The notes: generated by a model not told the origin, from the letters alone. A stretch of 64,000 bases of DNA from Cotesia glomerata (GCF_020080835.1 NC_058163.1:11821113-11885112), one strand, 5' to 3'. Counted from the first letter of the stretch, positions 21,327 through 33,034 are shown. Made by a program: numbers and translations.

Positions 21327-21555
21327 TATGAAAACAAACACACCGCTAGCATACCAAAAATATAAAAAATATTTCAATTCACATATTTCAAAAGCAATTT
21401 TCGACTTTTGCTCTTAATTAATTTCACACTGTTTTTAAAAAATATTTATTAAAGTGCGAGGTTTGTTATCTGTGCTCAAAGCCACGACCGAGAATAGTAA
21501 AACGGCAACGGCTACCTAGTTTCTTATATTAGTTTAATTTCATTGTCTCTTCTTC
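21327..21555. other. Unassigned sequence before the gap
   Basis: About 230 bp of AT-rich DNA with no recognised feature. It is the left flank of the assembly gap. Confidence 0.5.
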
Positions 21556-21655
21556 NNNNNNNNNNNNNNNNNNNNNNNNNNNNNNNNNNNNNNNNNNNNN
21601 NNNNNNNNNNNNNNNNNNNNNNNNNNNNNNNNNNNNNNNNNNNNNNNNNNNNNNN
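21556..21655. other. Assembly gap (100 N)
   Basis: Exactly 100 N, the usual placeholder for a gap of unknown size. It hides the first 60 or so bases of the errantivirus 5' LTR and its target-site duplication. Confidence 1.
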
Positions 21656-22622
21656 AGTACAACGCTTGCACTTTATTACAACGAAAAGTACAACGCTCGC
21701 ACTTTATTAGTTTCGGCAATCACTCGGACAACACCTCGATGAAGAAATGAGCACACTGTCCACGTTCTGTCAAATTGCAATTTTAGACCAATAACAAAAT
21801 TCAACTCCCTTCCGAAAATCACGATCCGGGTGTATAAAACCACCAAAACACCACGGATCAAATGTTCACTCTTTTTATTAAAGAATACGAAGGAAGGTAT
21901 CTTCGTAGAACCCGTGTGGGTCCTTATACCGCGTTACGTATAAGGCAGTATACAGCACTCGGTCGCGTATACAAAATCTAAATTCATCTCAACCTTTAAT
22001 CTCATCTTCTACGAACCACGACAGTGTGCTTTTCGAGCAGAATCGAGGGCCCCGTGGCCGTAGTGATATCAAAATTATAACCTTTCGTCCTATTATCTGT
22101 TAACGGCGGATCTTAGTGTCTGTCAGAGTCGTTACTCTGTTTACGAACTCAATTTTAATAAACATTCTATCTGTCAAAACATAGAAATAAGTGATAGTTC
22201 ATAAGTGAATTAGTGTACATTGAGTGCGTCTCGCCCATAGGGCGAATAATTGAATAAATCATAAAGACCAGAACTTCTTGTTTCACTTTTATTCTAAATT
22301 AAGATCCTGAACCTCTTCGAGTACACTGATCTACATCACGAGAGAAAGAGGAGAATCCAACCCAGGATCAACCGATCGACCAATTTAATTCGAATCAACT
22401 GGAAAAATCATAAAGGACAACTGTGAGTTCAGTATTTGATATCGACTTCCCTTTTAATTCGCCGTTGGAACTCCTGGTTACCGGGAGGCGTTCGAAATCC
22501 ACAACAAAAATAAAACTCTTGTAGCTTGCCTACAAGAGAAAATCTATCTAAAACGTGTCCGAGCACTCCTCAAGGCCCACACTACCAATAATTATTTAAT
22601 TATAATTAATTCGGACATAACA
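21656..22622 (+). repeat. Errantivirus 5' LTR (left end in gap)
   Basis: Matches 34,428-35,394. Ends in ggacataaca; the complete 3' copy begins TGTTATATCCGG, giving TG...CA ends with an 11-base inverted terminal match. A TATA-like tgtataaaaccacc is near 21,830 with a likely start of transcription tens of bases downstream, and an AATAAA (ttgaataaatcataaag) near 22,250 may serve as polyadenylation signal. Confidence 0.9.
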
Positions 22623-22633
22623 GATTAGATTTT

Positions 22634-22657
22634 TGGTGGCAGCGGTGGGATTCGAAC
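22634..22657 (+). promoter_or_regulatory. Primer binding site, tRNA-Leu type
   Basis: TGGTGGCAGCGGTGGGATTC followed by GAAC is the complement of the CCA-tailed 3' end of animal tRNA-Leu (AAG/TAG type, acceptor end ...CCACCGCTGCCA). It lies 11 bases after the LTR end. The complementarity extends about 24 bases, through the acceptor stem into the T arm. Confidence 0.8.
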
Positions 22658-23395
22658 GCATCCTTTCGGCTTACCACAAGCGGGAGTCTTGTTTAAAAAT
22701 TCCAAAATTCCTTTATTTTTCGAAAATTTTGGCTAAAATTGTGATTAAAAATTTAGAAAACGGAATTCCTTTATCTTATGAACGAGTCGATCCTTTTATA
22801 TTCCCATCTTTTATTTCCATTTCGCTTTAAACTTATAAAATTAAAAAATTTTTTTTTTATTTTTAATTTTTTGATTACGAATAAAGTACCATTTATTATT
22901 TCTCTTGCACATAAACATTTAAATATTTTTGCGAAAAAAAATTATTTCAGTTCATTGACACACTTTTAATCTCGTCTATTTAAATTCGTTATCGTGATAC
23001 GTTTAGTATCACCTTTCGTGTAGGCTACGAGTCATTGTACTCTTACACTTACATACTTTCTTTTGCTGACGCGGAAATTTTTGCGAAGTACGTCACTATA
23101 TCATACTAACAGCTGTAACCTAGTGTTGAGTAAAACTTACGATTTGCTTACGAGGTTCTGCTGCGATACTGGCAGTGCCTTGATACGGAAATCGGTTTTA
23201 AGACACCTTGCTGCTGTCTATCGAGCAACGAGACTGTTCTTGAGATTGATCTGCCGATTTAGCAAACCGCAAATCAACTCTTTACATTTTGCGACTCAAG
23301 TTTTCTTTCTCGCTGCTGTCTATCGAGCAACGAGAAATCATAGAAAATCTTGATTCAAAATTATACAAGGACAAGGCTTTATAATACCAATTGAC

Positions 23396-23430
<35 letters not shown>

Positions 23431-23558
23431 TTTTTTAAAAATTAAAAAATATTAATTAATTTTTTTAAAATTATTTTTTCAATTCAATTTTTTCAATCTA
23501 TTTACCTTTCTGATCAAACCTTGGAGTGCTAATTATAGCGCCCAAAAGAAAATAATTA
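22658..23558 (+). other. Errantivirus leader
   Basis: Untranslated leader. A 19-base phrase gctgctgtctatcgagcaac plus gaga occurs twice, at about 23,210 and 23,312, each able to fold on itself (CTCGcTGCT / AGCAaCGAG in the second). A homopolymer A run of about 26 followed by T (23,398-23,433) makes assembly uncertain there. The 96-codon frame at 23,063-23,353 is probably incidental. Confidence 0.5.
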
Positions 23559-24242
23559 ATGGTACGACATTCACGTAGCGGTTTTAAATTTCAAATAAGA
23601 AAGGCCTATTCAGATTTCTTTAGTGGCCAAATCTATCACCGCCCCATAATAGAATCTCGCTATTGGGAAGATCCTACGTTTGTCAACTCCTCTACCCCGG
23701 TCATAAGAGAAAGGAAGGCTACACTCATTAATAAACCGGAAAATTGTATTAAAACCCGACAAATCCGAATTCCATCGAGGAATATAGAGGAAAGACCGTT
23801 ACCAGATCTGAACGAATCAGTCCCTATTAACGCACGTACGAAAGTAATCAACTGGATAAATCAAATCCCAGTAATCCAGTTGAATTGCCTGGTCGAAGAA
23901 CCATCATCCAAGAAGCCCAAAATAATAAGCAACGTCCCAGCTCCATCCGGACTGTTTAAAATACTTACCCAGTCGAGAAAACAACAATCATCATGGCACC
24001 TCCTAACCCAGAACAAACTGCTGCCGCAGCTGCAGCGGCCGCAGCAGCCAGAGAAGCTGAACGACGCCGTAGAGAGGAAGAGGAAGCCAACAACGCCAAT
24101 CGACCTGGAGTCAAATTGTTTGATCTCACACGGGAAGAACCTGAGAAAAATTATTACAAAATCACCAAAGAAATGGAAGAAGCTCTTCCCACCTTCACCG
24201 GAGACGGAGATGTCAGTTACGAAGAATTCGACAACCGTTTAA
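23559..24242 (+). CDS. Pre-gag open frame of the errantivirus, unknown
   Basis: 227 codons from an ATG at 23,559, the first 434 bases lying before the gag ATG and the rest overlapping gag in another frame. The unique N-terminal part (MVRHSRSGFKFQIRKAY..., PSRNIEERPLPDLNE) has coding-like composition and is basic, without recognisable domain. It could be an accessory protein, or an N-terminal extension of Gag displaced by a frame break. Errantiviruses usually start with gag, so this would be an addition. Low certainty. Confidence 0.35.
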   Translation: MVRHSRSGFKFQIRKAYSDFFSGQIYHRPIIESRYWEDPTFVNSSTPVIRERKATLINKPENCIKTRQIRIPSRNIEERPLPDLNESVPINARTKVINWINQIPVIQLNCLVEEPSSKKPKIISNVPAPSGLFKILTQSRKQQSSWHLLTQNKLLPQLQRPQQPEKLNDAVERKRKPTTPIDLESNCLISHGKNLRKIITKSPKKWKKLFPPSPETEMSVTKNSTTV

Positions 24243-25379
24243 AAGATTGGCTACACATGATGCCTGAAAACAACCAACAACCCTTCATCGGACGCATCCT
24301 CCGGAAGCTAAAAGGGTCGTGCAAGGAACGTCGTCGAAGATATGGAAATCCACACCGTACAAGAACTCGTCAGCGTTCTACGCAGTCACTTCCGACTGGG
24401 AGATCCTCTCCGTATAAACCTCGCAAAACTAACCTCAGCCCAGAGAGGAACTTATGAGGCAGTAGAAAGCTTCTATTATCGACTACGGTCCATCCTCCGG
24501 AAAATCCAAGCAGCAGTCCCGGATGACGACCGCGAGGCAATCACAAATCAAGCTCACCGATTAGCAGTCGATTTATTTTTTCGAGTCTCTGCCAGATTAC
24601 CTAAAATGCCTCGCCTCAACTCGTCAGTATGCAACTCTGACCGCCCTTTTCGAGGTCAATCCAGGACCAAGCGCTGAAGTACGACAACAACATGAGGGCT
24701 TCAAAATCCAAAGCCCTCTCAACGAGAATTTCCTCAAGACCGACACGGAAATCATTATCCTCGTAACAACGGTCCACGAGGATACTTTCAAAACAATCAA
24801 GGTCAACAATCACACGCTCCGGTTCACGGACACCCCTGGACCAAACCGGAAACTGAACTCTATACTAAACCGAAACCAGTTGCTTTTGCATATCACTCGC
24901 AGGGCACTCACCGAATTTCGCCGCCGAAGAAGAAGCTTCCTACGAAGGATACTCAGAGCCAACTGCGACCTGGTATGGGTTACCTCCTTGTGGAAATGCC
25001 GACTGTGAAGAGTCAGATTGCGAAGCACCGCAAGCCATGGCGTTCTCGACAAACCCTAATTATAACCCAAAAAAATATCAAAACACTTACCAGAATCCAA
25101 ATTATTCCGTAAATTATAATCCTTCTTATAAACCCTACACCTCCGCCTCCCATACAACCCTCAGTATAATCCGCAATATTCCTCTCAAGCCAAAACCCAG
25201 TATTCATCTCAAAAACCCGAATATTACCCTAGAATTGAACGCCCCCAATACCCACAAACAAGAACCCATGGAGTAGTACAATCCACGCCACCGCAAGGGC
25301 CGCCTCCAGTTACACCTACAGAAATATATCCTGAGTCATCACCATTACTACTCGAAAGACACATTAAGAGCTCAGAGAT
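23993..25379 (+). pseudogene. gag: Errantivirus gag
   Basis: Starts at the ATG at 23,993. An alanine-rich then arginine/glutamate-rich N terminus (AAAAAAREAERRRREEEE) is followed by a capsid-like region (ALPTFTGDGDVSYEEFDNRL, residues about 63-85), a form typical of Gag of Ty3/gypsy elements. The frame breaks near 24,315 within a run of G and continues in another frame to about 24,610 (VQELVSVLRSHF, ESFYYRLRSILRKIQ). From 24,680 to 25,380 several short frames carry Asn/Gln/Tyr/Pro-rich sequence suggestive of a disordered nucleocapsid-like tail; no CCHC knuckle is seen. The product would form the particle shell. Broken in this copy. Confidence 0.75.
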
Positions 25380-28300
25380 TTGCAACTGCCCAGGATGCCC
25401 AAAAAGAAATCTAAAGAAGGAAGAAGACCCTTTAGAACCTTCTTTAAACTTGATGGGCGCTCGTCAGACCGAGGTAAAGACGAGCCAGCCCCAATTACCT
25501 CAACAAATGACGGCAGCCATGTACCGTCAATACAACCAGTAGACGGAATCGCCCTAGTCACCGGCCGAGGACCAGTAATCACAGTTAAAAATCCCAAATT
25601 TCTCAACAACAACTGTGAAATACTGATTGATTCCGGAGCAAACTATAATTTTATCAGCATCGAAGCCTTAGCTGACGACACCACTTTCACTTACGACAAT
25701 CTCGGACAAGTGGGGGATCGGAACTAATAAACAACCGATCATTGGACTCGTCACACTCACGCTGTTTGACAAGTCCATCCCGTTCCGGATAGTACCTCGC
25801 AGACTAGGAGGCTACGTAGCCATCCTCGGTAGCGAATTTCTCGCCAAAGAACAAGCCAACATCTCATTCTATTGGCACACGATGGTACTGAGAAGTCAGC
25901 CGGTCCGCCCGATACCTTTTGTCATCAAGAGAGGATCCTGTGAGTCTCAATTACTCGCAGTAGGCGGGGGCCCAAAGATTGACTTATCCTGTCCGGTCCT
26001 GCTAGGAAAATACCAGAGATTTATCATCGATACAGGAGGAGACGTCACCATCATCAATCAATCAGCACTCCAACCCGGAACTTACATCAATCCAAATAAC
26101 CGACTCATCGCCAGAGGAATCAGCGGAGAAGCAGTACAAACACTCGGTACCGTCGAATTGAAAATTTTTGGCCTACCAGTCCAGTGTCAAGTAAGCCGAG
26201 AAGACCTACCGGTCCCCGGCGTGGGGATAATCGGAAACGACTGGCTAGACCGCGAGAAAGCCGAGATCTCGTACTACGAACAAACTCTCACCGTCATGGC
26301 TCGACCACTAGAACCTATACCTTTCAGCTTGGACATCTACGAGCCGCGAATAGATCTTCCAGTAGGCTTGTTTATGGGCGAAGCCTTAGTCACTGTAGAC
26401 GGCGAAACAGCTACCTGTATGGTGTTTAATACGACTAACGAACCCGTCACCATCGAACTGGAGCCACAAATCCTCGAAGATTATGAATTTCACGTTGAAG
26501 ATCCTCCCAACAGCTCCAGTGACTCCCAAGACGACCGTCCAGCGGATATTAAGACAATTGAACAACGAGCAACGGAAATTTTAAATAAATTTCCTCTAAA
26601 AGATCTTAACACAGAACAACGTGAACAAATTACAGAAATAATACACGACTTTACCGACATCTTTCATCTCCCTGGGGATAAACTAGGATGCTCAAACCGA
26701 GCGACTTGTAAAATTCCAACTACGACTGACAAGCCAGTCCACGTAAAACAATACCGCTTCCCCAAGCAACATCAAGACGAGATACAGCGACAAGTCGACA
26801 ATTTAATGGAACAGGGAATTATAAGAAATTCCAAATCTCCTTATAATTCTCCGGTGTGGGTAGTTCCGAAGAAAGCAGACCCCAAAACAGGGGCAAAGAA
26901 ATGGAGAATGGTAATCGACTTCAGGGACTTAAATAAAGTCTCAGTGGGAGATGCATATCCACTACCTTCCATAATCGGCATCTTGGACCAGCTAGGAGAC
27001 TCTCTGCTCTTCAGCGTCTTCGACCTTGCCAGTGGATTCCACCAGATCAAAATGGACCCCGAAGACGCCCATAAAACAGCCTTCTCCACCCCGTTCGGGC
27101 ATTTCGAGTACGAAAGAATGCCCTTCGGACTAGAAGGAGCCCCAGCCACCTTCCAAAGGATGATGAACTCAACCTAAACTGCCTACCGTGGATATTAATC
27201 TATTTAGACGACATCATCCTCCATGCTAGGACTCTAGAAGAACACGGGTACGCCTCAGACGATTATTCCAGGTACTCCGAGATGCAGGGCTCACACTTCA
27301 ACCAGACAAATGCAAATTTCTATGCACAGAAGTCGACTATCTCGGACACGTAATCTCTCGAGACGGAGTGAAACCTGATCCTAAGAAAATCCAAGCTATC
27401 CGAGACGCTCCGAATCCACGTAATCAACGAGAGATGAGAAAATTCCTCGGCCTGGCAAACTACTATCGCAGATTTATCGACAACTACGCCGTTCGAGCTA
27501 AACCGTTAACCGATTTAACTCGAAAAACAAAACCTTTTAAATGGTCCGAAGAGGCTGAAAGGGCAATCCAAGATATCAAAAACGCCCTGTGTGAAAATTC
27601 AACCCTTTCATACCCAGATCTCGACAAGCCCTTCGTTTTAGCGATCAGTTCTTCGGAAGAAGGTATAGCAGGTATCCTGAGCCAGGAAACAGACTCCACT
27701 AACTCAGCAGAAGACCTCAACAAAAATGGAAAAATCGTAGCTTGTACATCCAGAATCCTACGAGATGCAGAACTACGCTACACTACAGACGAAAAAGAAT
27801 GCCTCGCCGTAGTCTACGCCATCCAACAGTTCCGGCCTTATCTATACGGTAAAAGATTCACCGTTCAAACAAAAAGAGCCTGCGTAGCCTGGCTACGAGA
27901 TACACACGATCTCACAGACAGACAACGAAAATGGCGATCAAAAATCAACGAATTTCATTTCAAAGTCGCCATCCGGACCAACGTCGGAGATCAATACGCA
28001 GATGCACTCTCATATAACCCAACAGGACGTCCAGAAGAGAAATCGGAGCCCCAAGAGAAAGAAGAAACACCTAACGAACCCTCAATAATCAATAACCAAA
28101 CAAATACTCCAGAAGCCATCCTGCTACCTGCAAATGGAGTTGAAAAAGTCACCACAAACCCTCCAAAACGACGACCTGGACGACCTCTAGGCTCAAAAAA
28201 TCGACCAGCCCTCAAAAGCGCTCCAGAAATTCGACAAACAATCGCCTCAAGATTACGCTCCGAACTACGCAGAGGATCTCACACAAATCCCATTAATTAC

Positions 28301-30571
28301 ATAGAACCCGCCACCTCCAGCAATGATGAAGACGCACAAGGATTAACTCAAGTAAACACTGGAGATGACGATGTATTCCATACCCCCGAACCAAGAGGGG
28401 GGGAAGCTAGCACACCCCTACCGACTAGAGATTCAATTAGAGAACTAACTCCCCCAGCCTATTTCGACTCCGGCGACGACGGAGATGAAGAAGAAAGAGA
28501 ACCCCGTAACCCCACAACAAAAGAGGTCATCCGAAGAAGTCACAGAATCATCAGCAGAGAATACACCCAATGTTCACAACACCATAAGAACATTCGAAGA
28601 ATTATCAGAAGATCAAAATAACACCCTCTCTCGTCCTCCCTTATCACCTACAATACCCAAAGGAAACCCAAACTGGTGGCGACCAGTACCTACACCGAGT
28701 CCTAACGTAATTAGCGAGCTCCAGCCGACTTCTAGATTTCGGATCTCCTGTAGCCACAACTCCTACTGCAACGCCCGAGACTACCGAGAAATCAAAGAAA
28801 AGAGTCTCCTTCCTAGATCCAGTACCTCAAACACCAAAAGACAGGGATAACCTACATCTACCTCCAGAACAACCTAACGAAGAAGACACGACTTCTCTAG
28901 AAACATCTGTGACCTTAACGCCTCAACAAAATCTCACAAACCCGAGAGAAAAACAGCAACCATCCTAATGCCTCCAGAAACATCTTCCGAAGAGGACATA
29001 GACCCAAACAATAACCCACCCCTAGACAAAAACCTAGAGGGGGGGATGGAAAAATTTACTGAGCCAATAGAACCAGCACAAGATAGACCTGATGAATTAA
29101 GAGTAGTAGAACTAATAGCCAGCCGAGATGGACTCACATACGCTCGAGATAACATCGCTCACTTCCTTACTACAGATTGTGAACTTCCCACTCCCACAGC
29201 GAAACTACTCCGAGATCTAAAATTCATCGACACAGACGATCTGAAACAAGCCAAACCACACAAAGGAGACGTCCTGGTGACAAAAATTGGCAAATATCGG
29301 ATCTTCACTATCTTTATCGGCGAGTATCACCGAACAAAAATATCAACCGAAGACCTAATAAACGGACTTCAAAGCTTCCGCCTCGCCGTGGAACGATACG
29401 AGATACACTCCATAAGAATGGCTCAAAAGGGAGATGGATTCGGAACTATCAACATACAACCTCACCTATTAAAAGAACTCCGAGACTGCCCCGTACAGAT
29501 AACTCTCTGCGACGGTGAAATCTCCGTTCCATCCGAGGAACTGCGACCTGAGATCATCAAAGAAAAACACGCAAGCCTTATCGGAGGACACAAAGGAGTC
29601 CTCAAAACATATTGGAGGATAAGAGAAAAATTTTATTGGCCCGGAATGAAAGAACAAATCTATCAATACATCCTGAGATGCGACACATGCCAACAAAAGA
29701 AATTATCTCGAATAAAAACTAAACAACCCATGGTTATAACTGACACACCATCCGACGCCTTCGAGAAAATCTCAATAGACACCGTAGGACCACTACCTAT
29801 GACGGCAAAAGGCAACGTACATATTCTCACCATACAAGATAATTTCACAAAACACTGCGCAGCCATAGCAGTACCAGACATCAGGACACAAACCGTCGCA
29901 GAAGCCCTGATCACCCAGTACATCTGCCTATACGGATGCCCCAGGACAATCCTATCAGACAGAGGAACGTCATTCACCTCAAACTGATGGCAAAAATGTC
30001 AGAAATTCTAAAAATAAGGAGAGTAACGACCTCTGGCTACTACCCTCAAGCCAATGGATCTCTGGAGAGAAGTCATCAAACTCTCGTCGAATACCTCCGA
30101 GTTTTCGTTGAATCATACTCAGACTGGGACGAATATCTACCAATGGCCATGTTCAACTATAACACCTCGGTTCACACTGGAACAAAATTCACCCCGTACG
30201 AGTTAGTATACGGGAAAAAGGCACGTGCCCCAACTGAATTCCCGGACTACGAAAAAATCGAAACATATCCCGACTACTTAGTGGACTTGATGAACCGCCT
30301 AAGCCATACCCGCAGCGTCGCTCGCGATTCATTAGTCGAGTCAAAATTAAGATCCAAAGAAAGATTCGACAAAAACTTACACCCCATAGACTTCCAAATA
30401 GGAGACTTTGTATATAACCTAAATGAAACTCGCAAAAACAAACTTGACGTGTACTATAAAGGCCCTTTCGAAATCGTAGACATCACCGACAAAGGGTGTT
30501 TAATATTAGAACTCCCAAACGGAAAACGTTTAATTAAACACCCTAGTAAACTAAAACGAGCCATCGAATAA
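25380..30571 (+). pseudogene. pol: Errantivirus pol: two protease-like folds, RT, RNase H, linker, macro domain, integrase
   Basis: Domain order read over several frames. First retropepsin-like unit, about 25,560-25,880: ILIDSGANYNFIS, later ILGSEFL; frame break near 25,715. Second unit, about 25,950-26,320: FIIDTGGDVTIIN, later GIIGNDWL. RT from about 26,690 (YRFPKQHQDEI, WRMVIDFRDLNK, FDLASGFHQI), frame break near 27,174, YLDD at 27,201-27,212 in a second frame, third frame before 27,368. RNase H/connection (LGLANYYRRFI, DEKECLAVVYAI, ADAL near 28,010); the usual T-D-H before the last part reads VQTKRAC, so a catalytic Asp seems lost. Linker with an AT-hook-like KRRPGRPLGSKN near 28,165. 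Further break about 28,480-28,970. Macro domain 29,097-29,531. Integrase zinc region (HASLIGGH...C-X2-C) near 29,565-29,695 and DDE core: IDTVGP near 29,777, SDRGTSF near 29,960, frame break about 29,985, LERSHQTL near 30,065, ending at 30,571. Not functional as it stands. Confidence 0.85.
29097..29531 (+). other. Macro domain (OARD1/TARG1-like) within pol
   Basis: Residues about 44-188 of the 340-codon frame starting at 28,968. The pattern of short strands and helices follows OARD1/TARG1-type macro domains. RVVELIASRDGLTY and NIAHFLTTDC correspond to the opening strand and S-L-A-H-C-x-S-x-D motif; KPHKGDVLVTKIGKYRIFTI to the central hairpin; STEDLINGLQSF to the T-Y-E-N-L-x-x-S-L helix; SIRMAQKGDGFGTI to the M-P-R-I-G-C-G-x-D loop; VQITLC to the last strand. 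By position the Gly-rich loop and the lysine and aspartate used for ADP-ribosyl hydrolysis in TARG1 appear substituted, so binding rather than catalysis is likelier. This is family pattern recognition, not a database match. Confidence 0.6.
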
Positions 30572-30616
30572 AAATACACTCCTGTTACAGAAAAACCGCA
30601 ACAAAAAAAAAAAAAA

Positions 30617-32584
30617 ATGCTGCTATTACCAACAATTCGATGAACTCCTACCCATCGCCTCAACGGAACCTCCAGAACCATTCAAAATCCAACCTTCATC
30701 ATTTAATCCAGGGGTCTTATACGAGAAGAGTAATACAATTCATCTCATAGAACGACAATGGAAAATCATCTCCACCATAGACATCGGAACCATTATCAAC
30801 GTATCCCCCTGGCAAGAGATGACGTCACCGGACGATCGTGAAAGTCGCAAAACTTGCCTATCCTACTTCCCTCCCTTCGAGTGCGCAATCTTAGGAAAGG
30901 AAGCCATATTAAAAGAACTAGAAAAAGACAGACAAGACGTAGTTAATCGACTAAAACAAAATCTTAAACAAGTCGAAAACATCCCAAAAACTCGCAATCG
31001 AAGGACGCCTTGGTTTGGATTCGTAGGCTCCATAGCACGAAAAGCCTTCGGACTCATGGACTACGACGACCACGAACACATCTCCACAGAAATCGACAAA
31101 CTATACAACGATCAAAGAGAAATAACAACACTAATGAACAACTCAACTCACATAATAAAATCAGAAATAAACAAAGTCATCTCTGACCAAAATAAAACCA
31201 AAGCAAGAGTCACATTACTATCCGACACCATCAACCGCTACGCAACACAAGTCGGTAGTGAAATCGAAAAATTAAAATTACGTATACACTTTATGCAAAG
31301 AGCTGACGAAAGATTCCAAAGAACAACGAAACTGATACGCTACCTCAAAGAAGCCGAGTCAGCAATAGAAGACGCAAAGAGAGGAAACATCCCAGGAGGA
31401 ATTCTCTCGCCTGAACAACTGAAAAATGCGACCAGAGATATTATGACTCGCTTCCCACACTTAAATCCCCCTCAACCAATAGACCACGTAAATCTCCAGA
31501 CTCTCTCCAACGTCGCCAAAGTGAACACAGGAAGAATAGGAAATAAATTCCTGATTATAATCACTCTTCCACTGTTTAATCAAATCACCTTCCAATTATA
31601 CCGGATAAGACCAATTCCAGTACCACAAACCATCGGAGGAACCATGAGAAGCCTACTAGTCCGGCCAAGTAAAGAATATCTAGCCATAAACGCCTTCCAA
31701 AATCAATATTATCTAGTGGACTCAGAAACCATAAAAGGCTGTAGAATAATTTCAACAGATCTAGCCTGTGAAACCAACATACCGCTCCAACCAGTAAAGG
31801 ATAGCACCGAATGCGAACTTCAACTTTACCTAAATCCAAACAATGAAACTCTGCACCGGTGTGATGTCCGCATACTACCAAAATGTTCTACACAGCTAAT
31901 CAAATTACAACAAGCGAACTCCTGGGCTTACTCTACCTGTGAACCAGAAATTTTCATAACAACTTGTGACACAACTCCTCGGACTGAACACGAACTCCAC
32001 GGCTCCGGAACCCTCACGCTGTCTCCCGGCTGTGTCTCAACAAATAACCGCCTCATGATAAAAGGAACCGAAGAAGAAGGAGAAACAAGCGGAATCTACG
32101 CCTTCCCAACTATAAATTTGACGCGTCTAGCGACAAACCTCACCGAAGAGCCTAAACCACCACACCTACTAACAAAAATCGCCGAAGAACCAATAGCTGA
32201 AAACACCTTGCTTTCACCATGGGGCGATAGCCTCGAAGGAAACAACAATAGACTCACACAAATCGGACTTCACCATCAAGAAGAATCAAAGATCGACTCA
32301 TCACCGTAGCAAACACAGGAGCAATACTCTCAATCATTACATCCCTTATATTCTTCCTTGGATATTACTATTGCGGCTGTTCCTGCAATTGCCTAAAACT
32401 CCTACGAAAAATCAAGAAGAAGAAACAAAAACAAATTGAAAGAAAATTCAATGAAACATTCGAACTCTCAAATACCAATACAACCGACTCAACCTCGTCA
32501 TCATCAACAAGATACCAACACAACCTACCAGCAACACCATCAAAGAAGCCAAAAACCGGCATCCGACTAACTGACTACGAATAA
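30617..32584 (+). pseudogene. env: Errantivirus env (class I fusion-type envelope)
   Basis: The frame is open from about 30,617; an ATG lies at 30,819 inside the domain, so the true N terminus is probably reached by splicing, as in other errantiviruses. A furin-like RNRR site lies near 31,000, followed at once by a hydrophobic Gly-rich fusion-peptide-like segment, then a long helical region (about 31,050-31,400) and a Cys-rich ectodomain with N-X-S/T sites. The layout is that of the baculovirus-F-like Env of gypsy-type errantiviruses. The main frame stops at 32,309. The transmembrane segment and Lys-rich cytoplasmic tail lie in another frame at about 32,306-32,584, so the protein is split by a frame break just before the membrane anchor. 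Confidence 0.82.
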
Positions 32585-33034
32585 AACGAAGTAAAGAAAG
32601 ATAAATAAATTAAAAATATATTTTATATAAACTAATATAAGTATATTAACATAAGCGCCTCAGAAAGTAAGAAAAAGGGAGAACACACATACAATTCCTT
32701 TACAAAAAAAATTTTTTTCAAGTTCCAAAATTTTTTCTCTCCCTTCTCTTCCTCTCAAAAATAAATTTTAAACTGATCATACGTTAAAATGATCTACGTG
32801 CTAAAAGTATATTTAATACAAGGCAAGTCATCTGGCGGTAACTAAACCATCGAAAGATCTATAAATCATTAAAAAACTGTTTTAACTACAGCAAATCAAT
32901 TACCATACTACCGGTAATTAAAAACCGCAATCAAACCAGCGACCCTCATTACCACCCACCGCCTAACAAACGACCGCCTCATAACCACGCCTATGTGCCA
33001 CATACACGATCCAACAAATACTACACATACTTAC
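32585..33034. other. Region between env and the antisense unit
   Basis: AT-rich, A/C-skewed on the plus strand. A CG-richer patch at about 32,830-33,000 (accggtaatt, cacccaccgcctaacaaacg) might be further exonic sequence of the antisense unit, but no open frame is convincing. Confidence 0.35.

Noticed and set aside
22634..22660. Apparent tRNA gene 3' end
   Set aside because: Only the acceptor/T-arm complement is present, next to an LTR. It is a primer binding site, not a tRNA gene.
23063..23353. 96-codon frame in the errantivirus leader
   Set aside because: Its only pattern (LAAVYRATR twice) reflects the duplicated hairpin DNA; no support as a protein.
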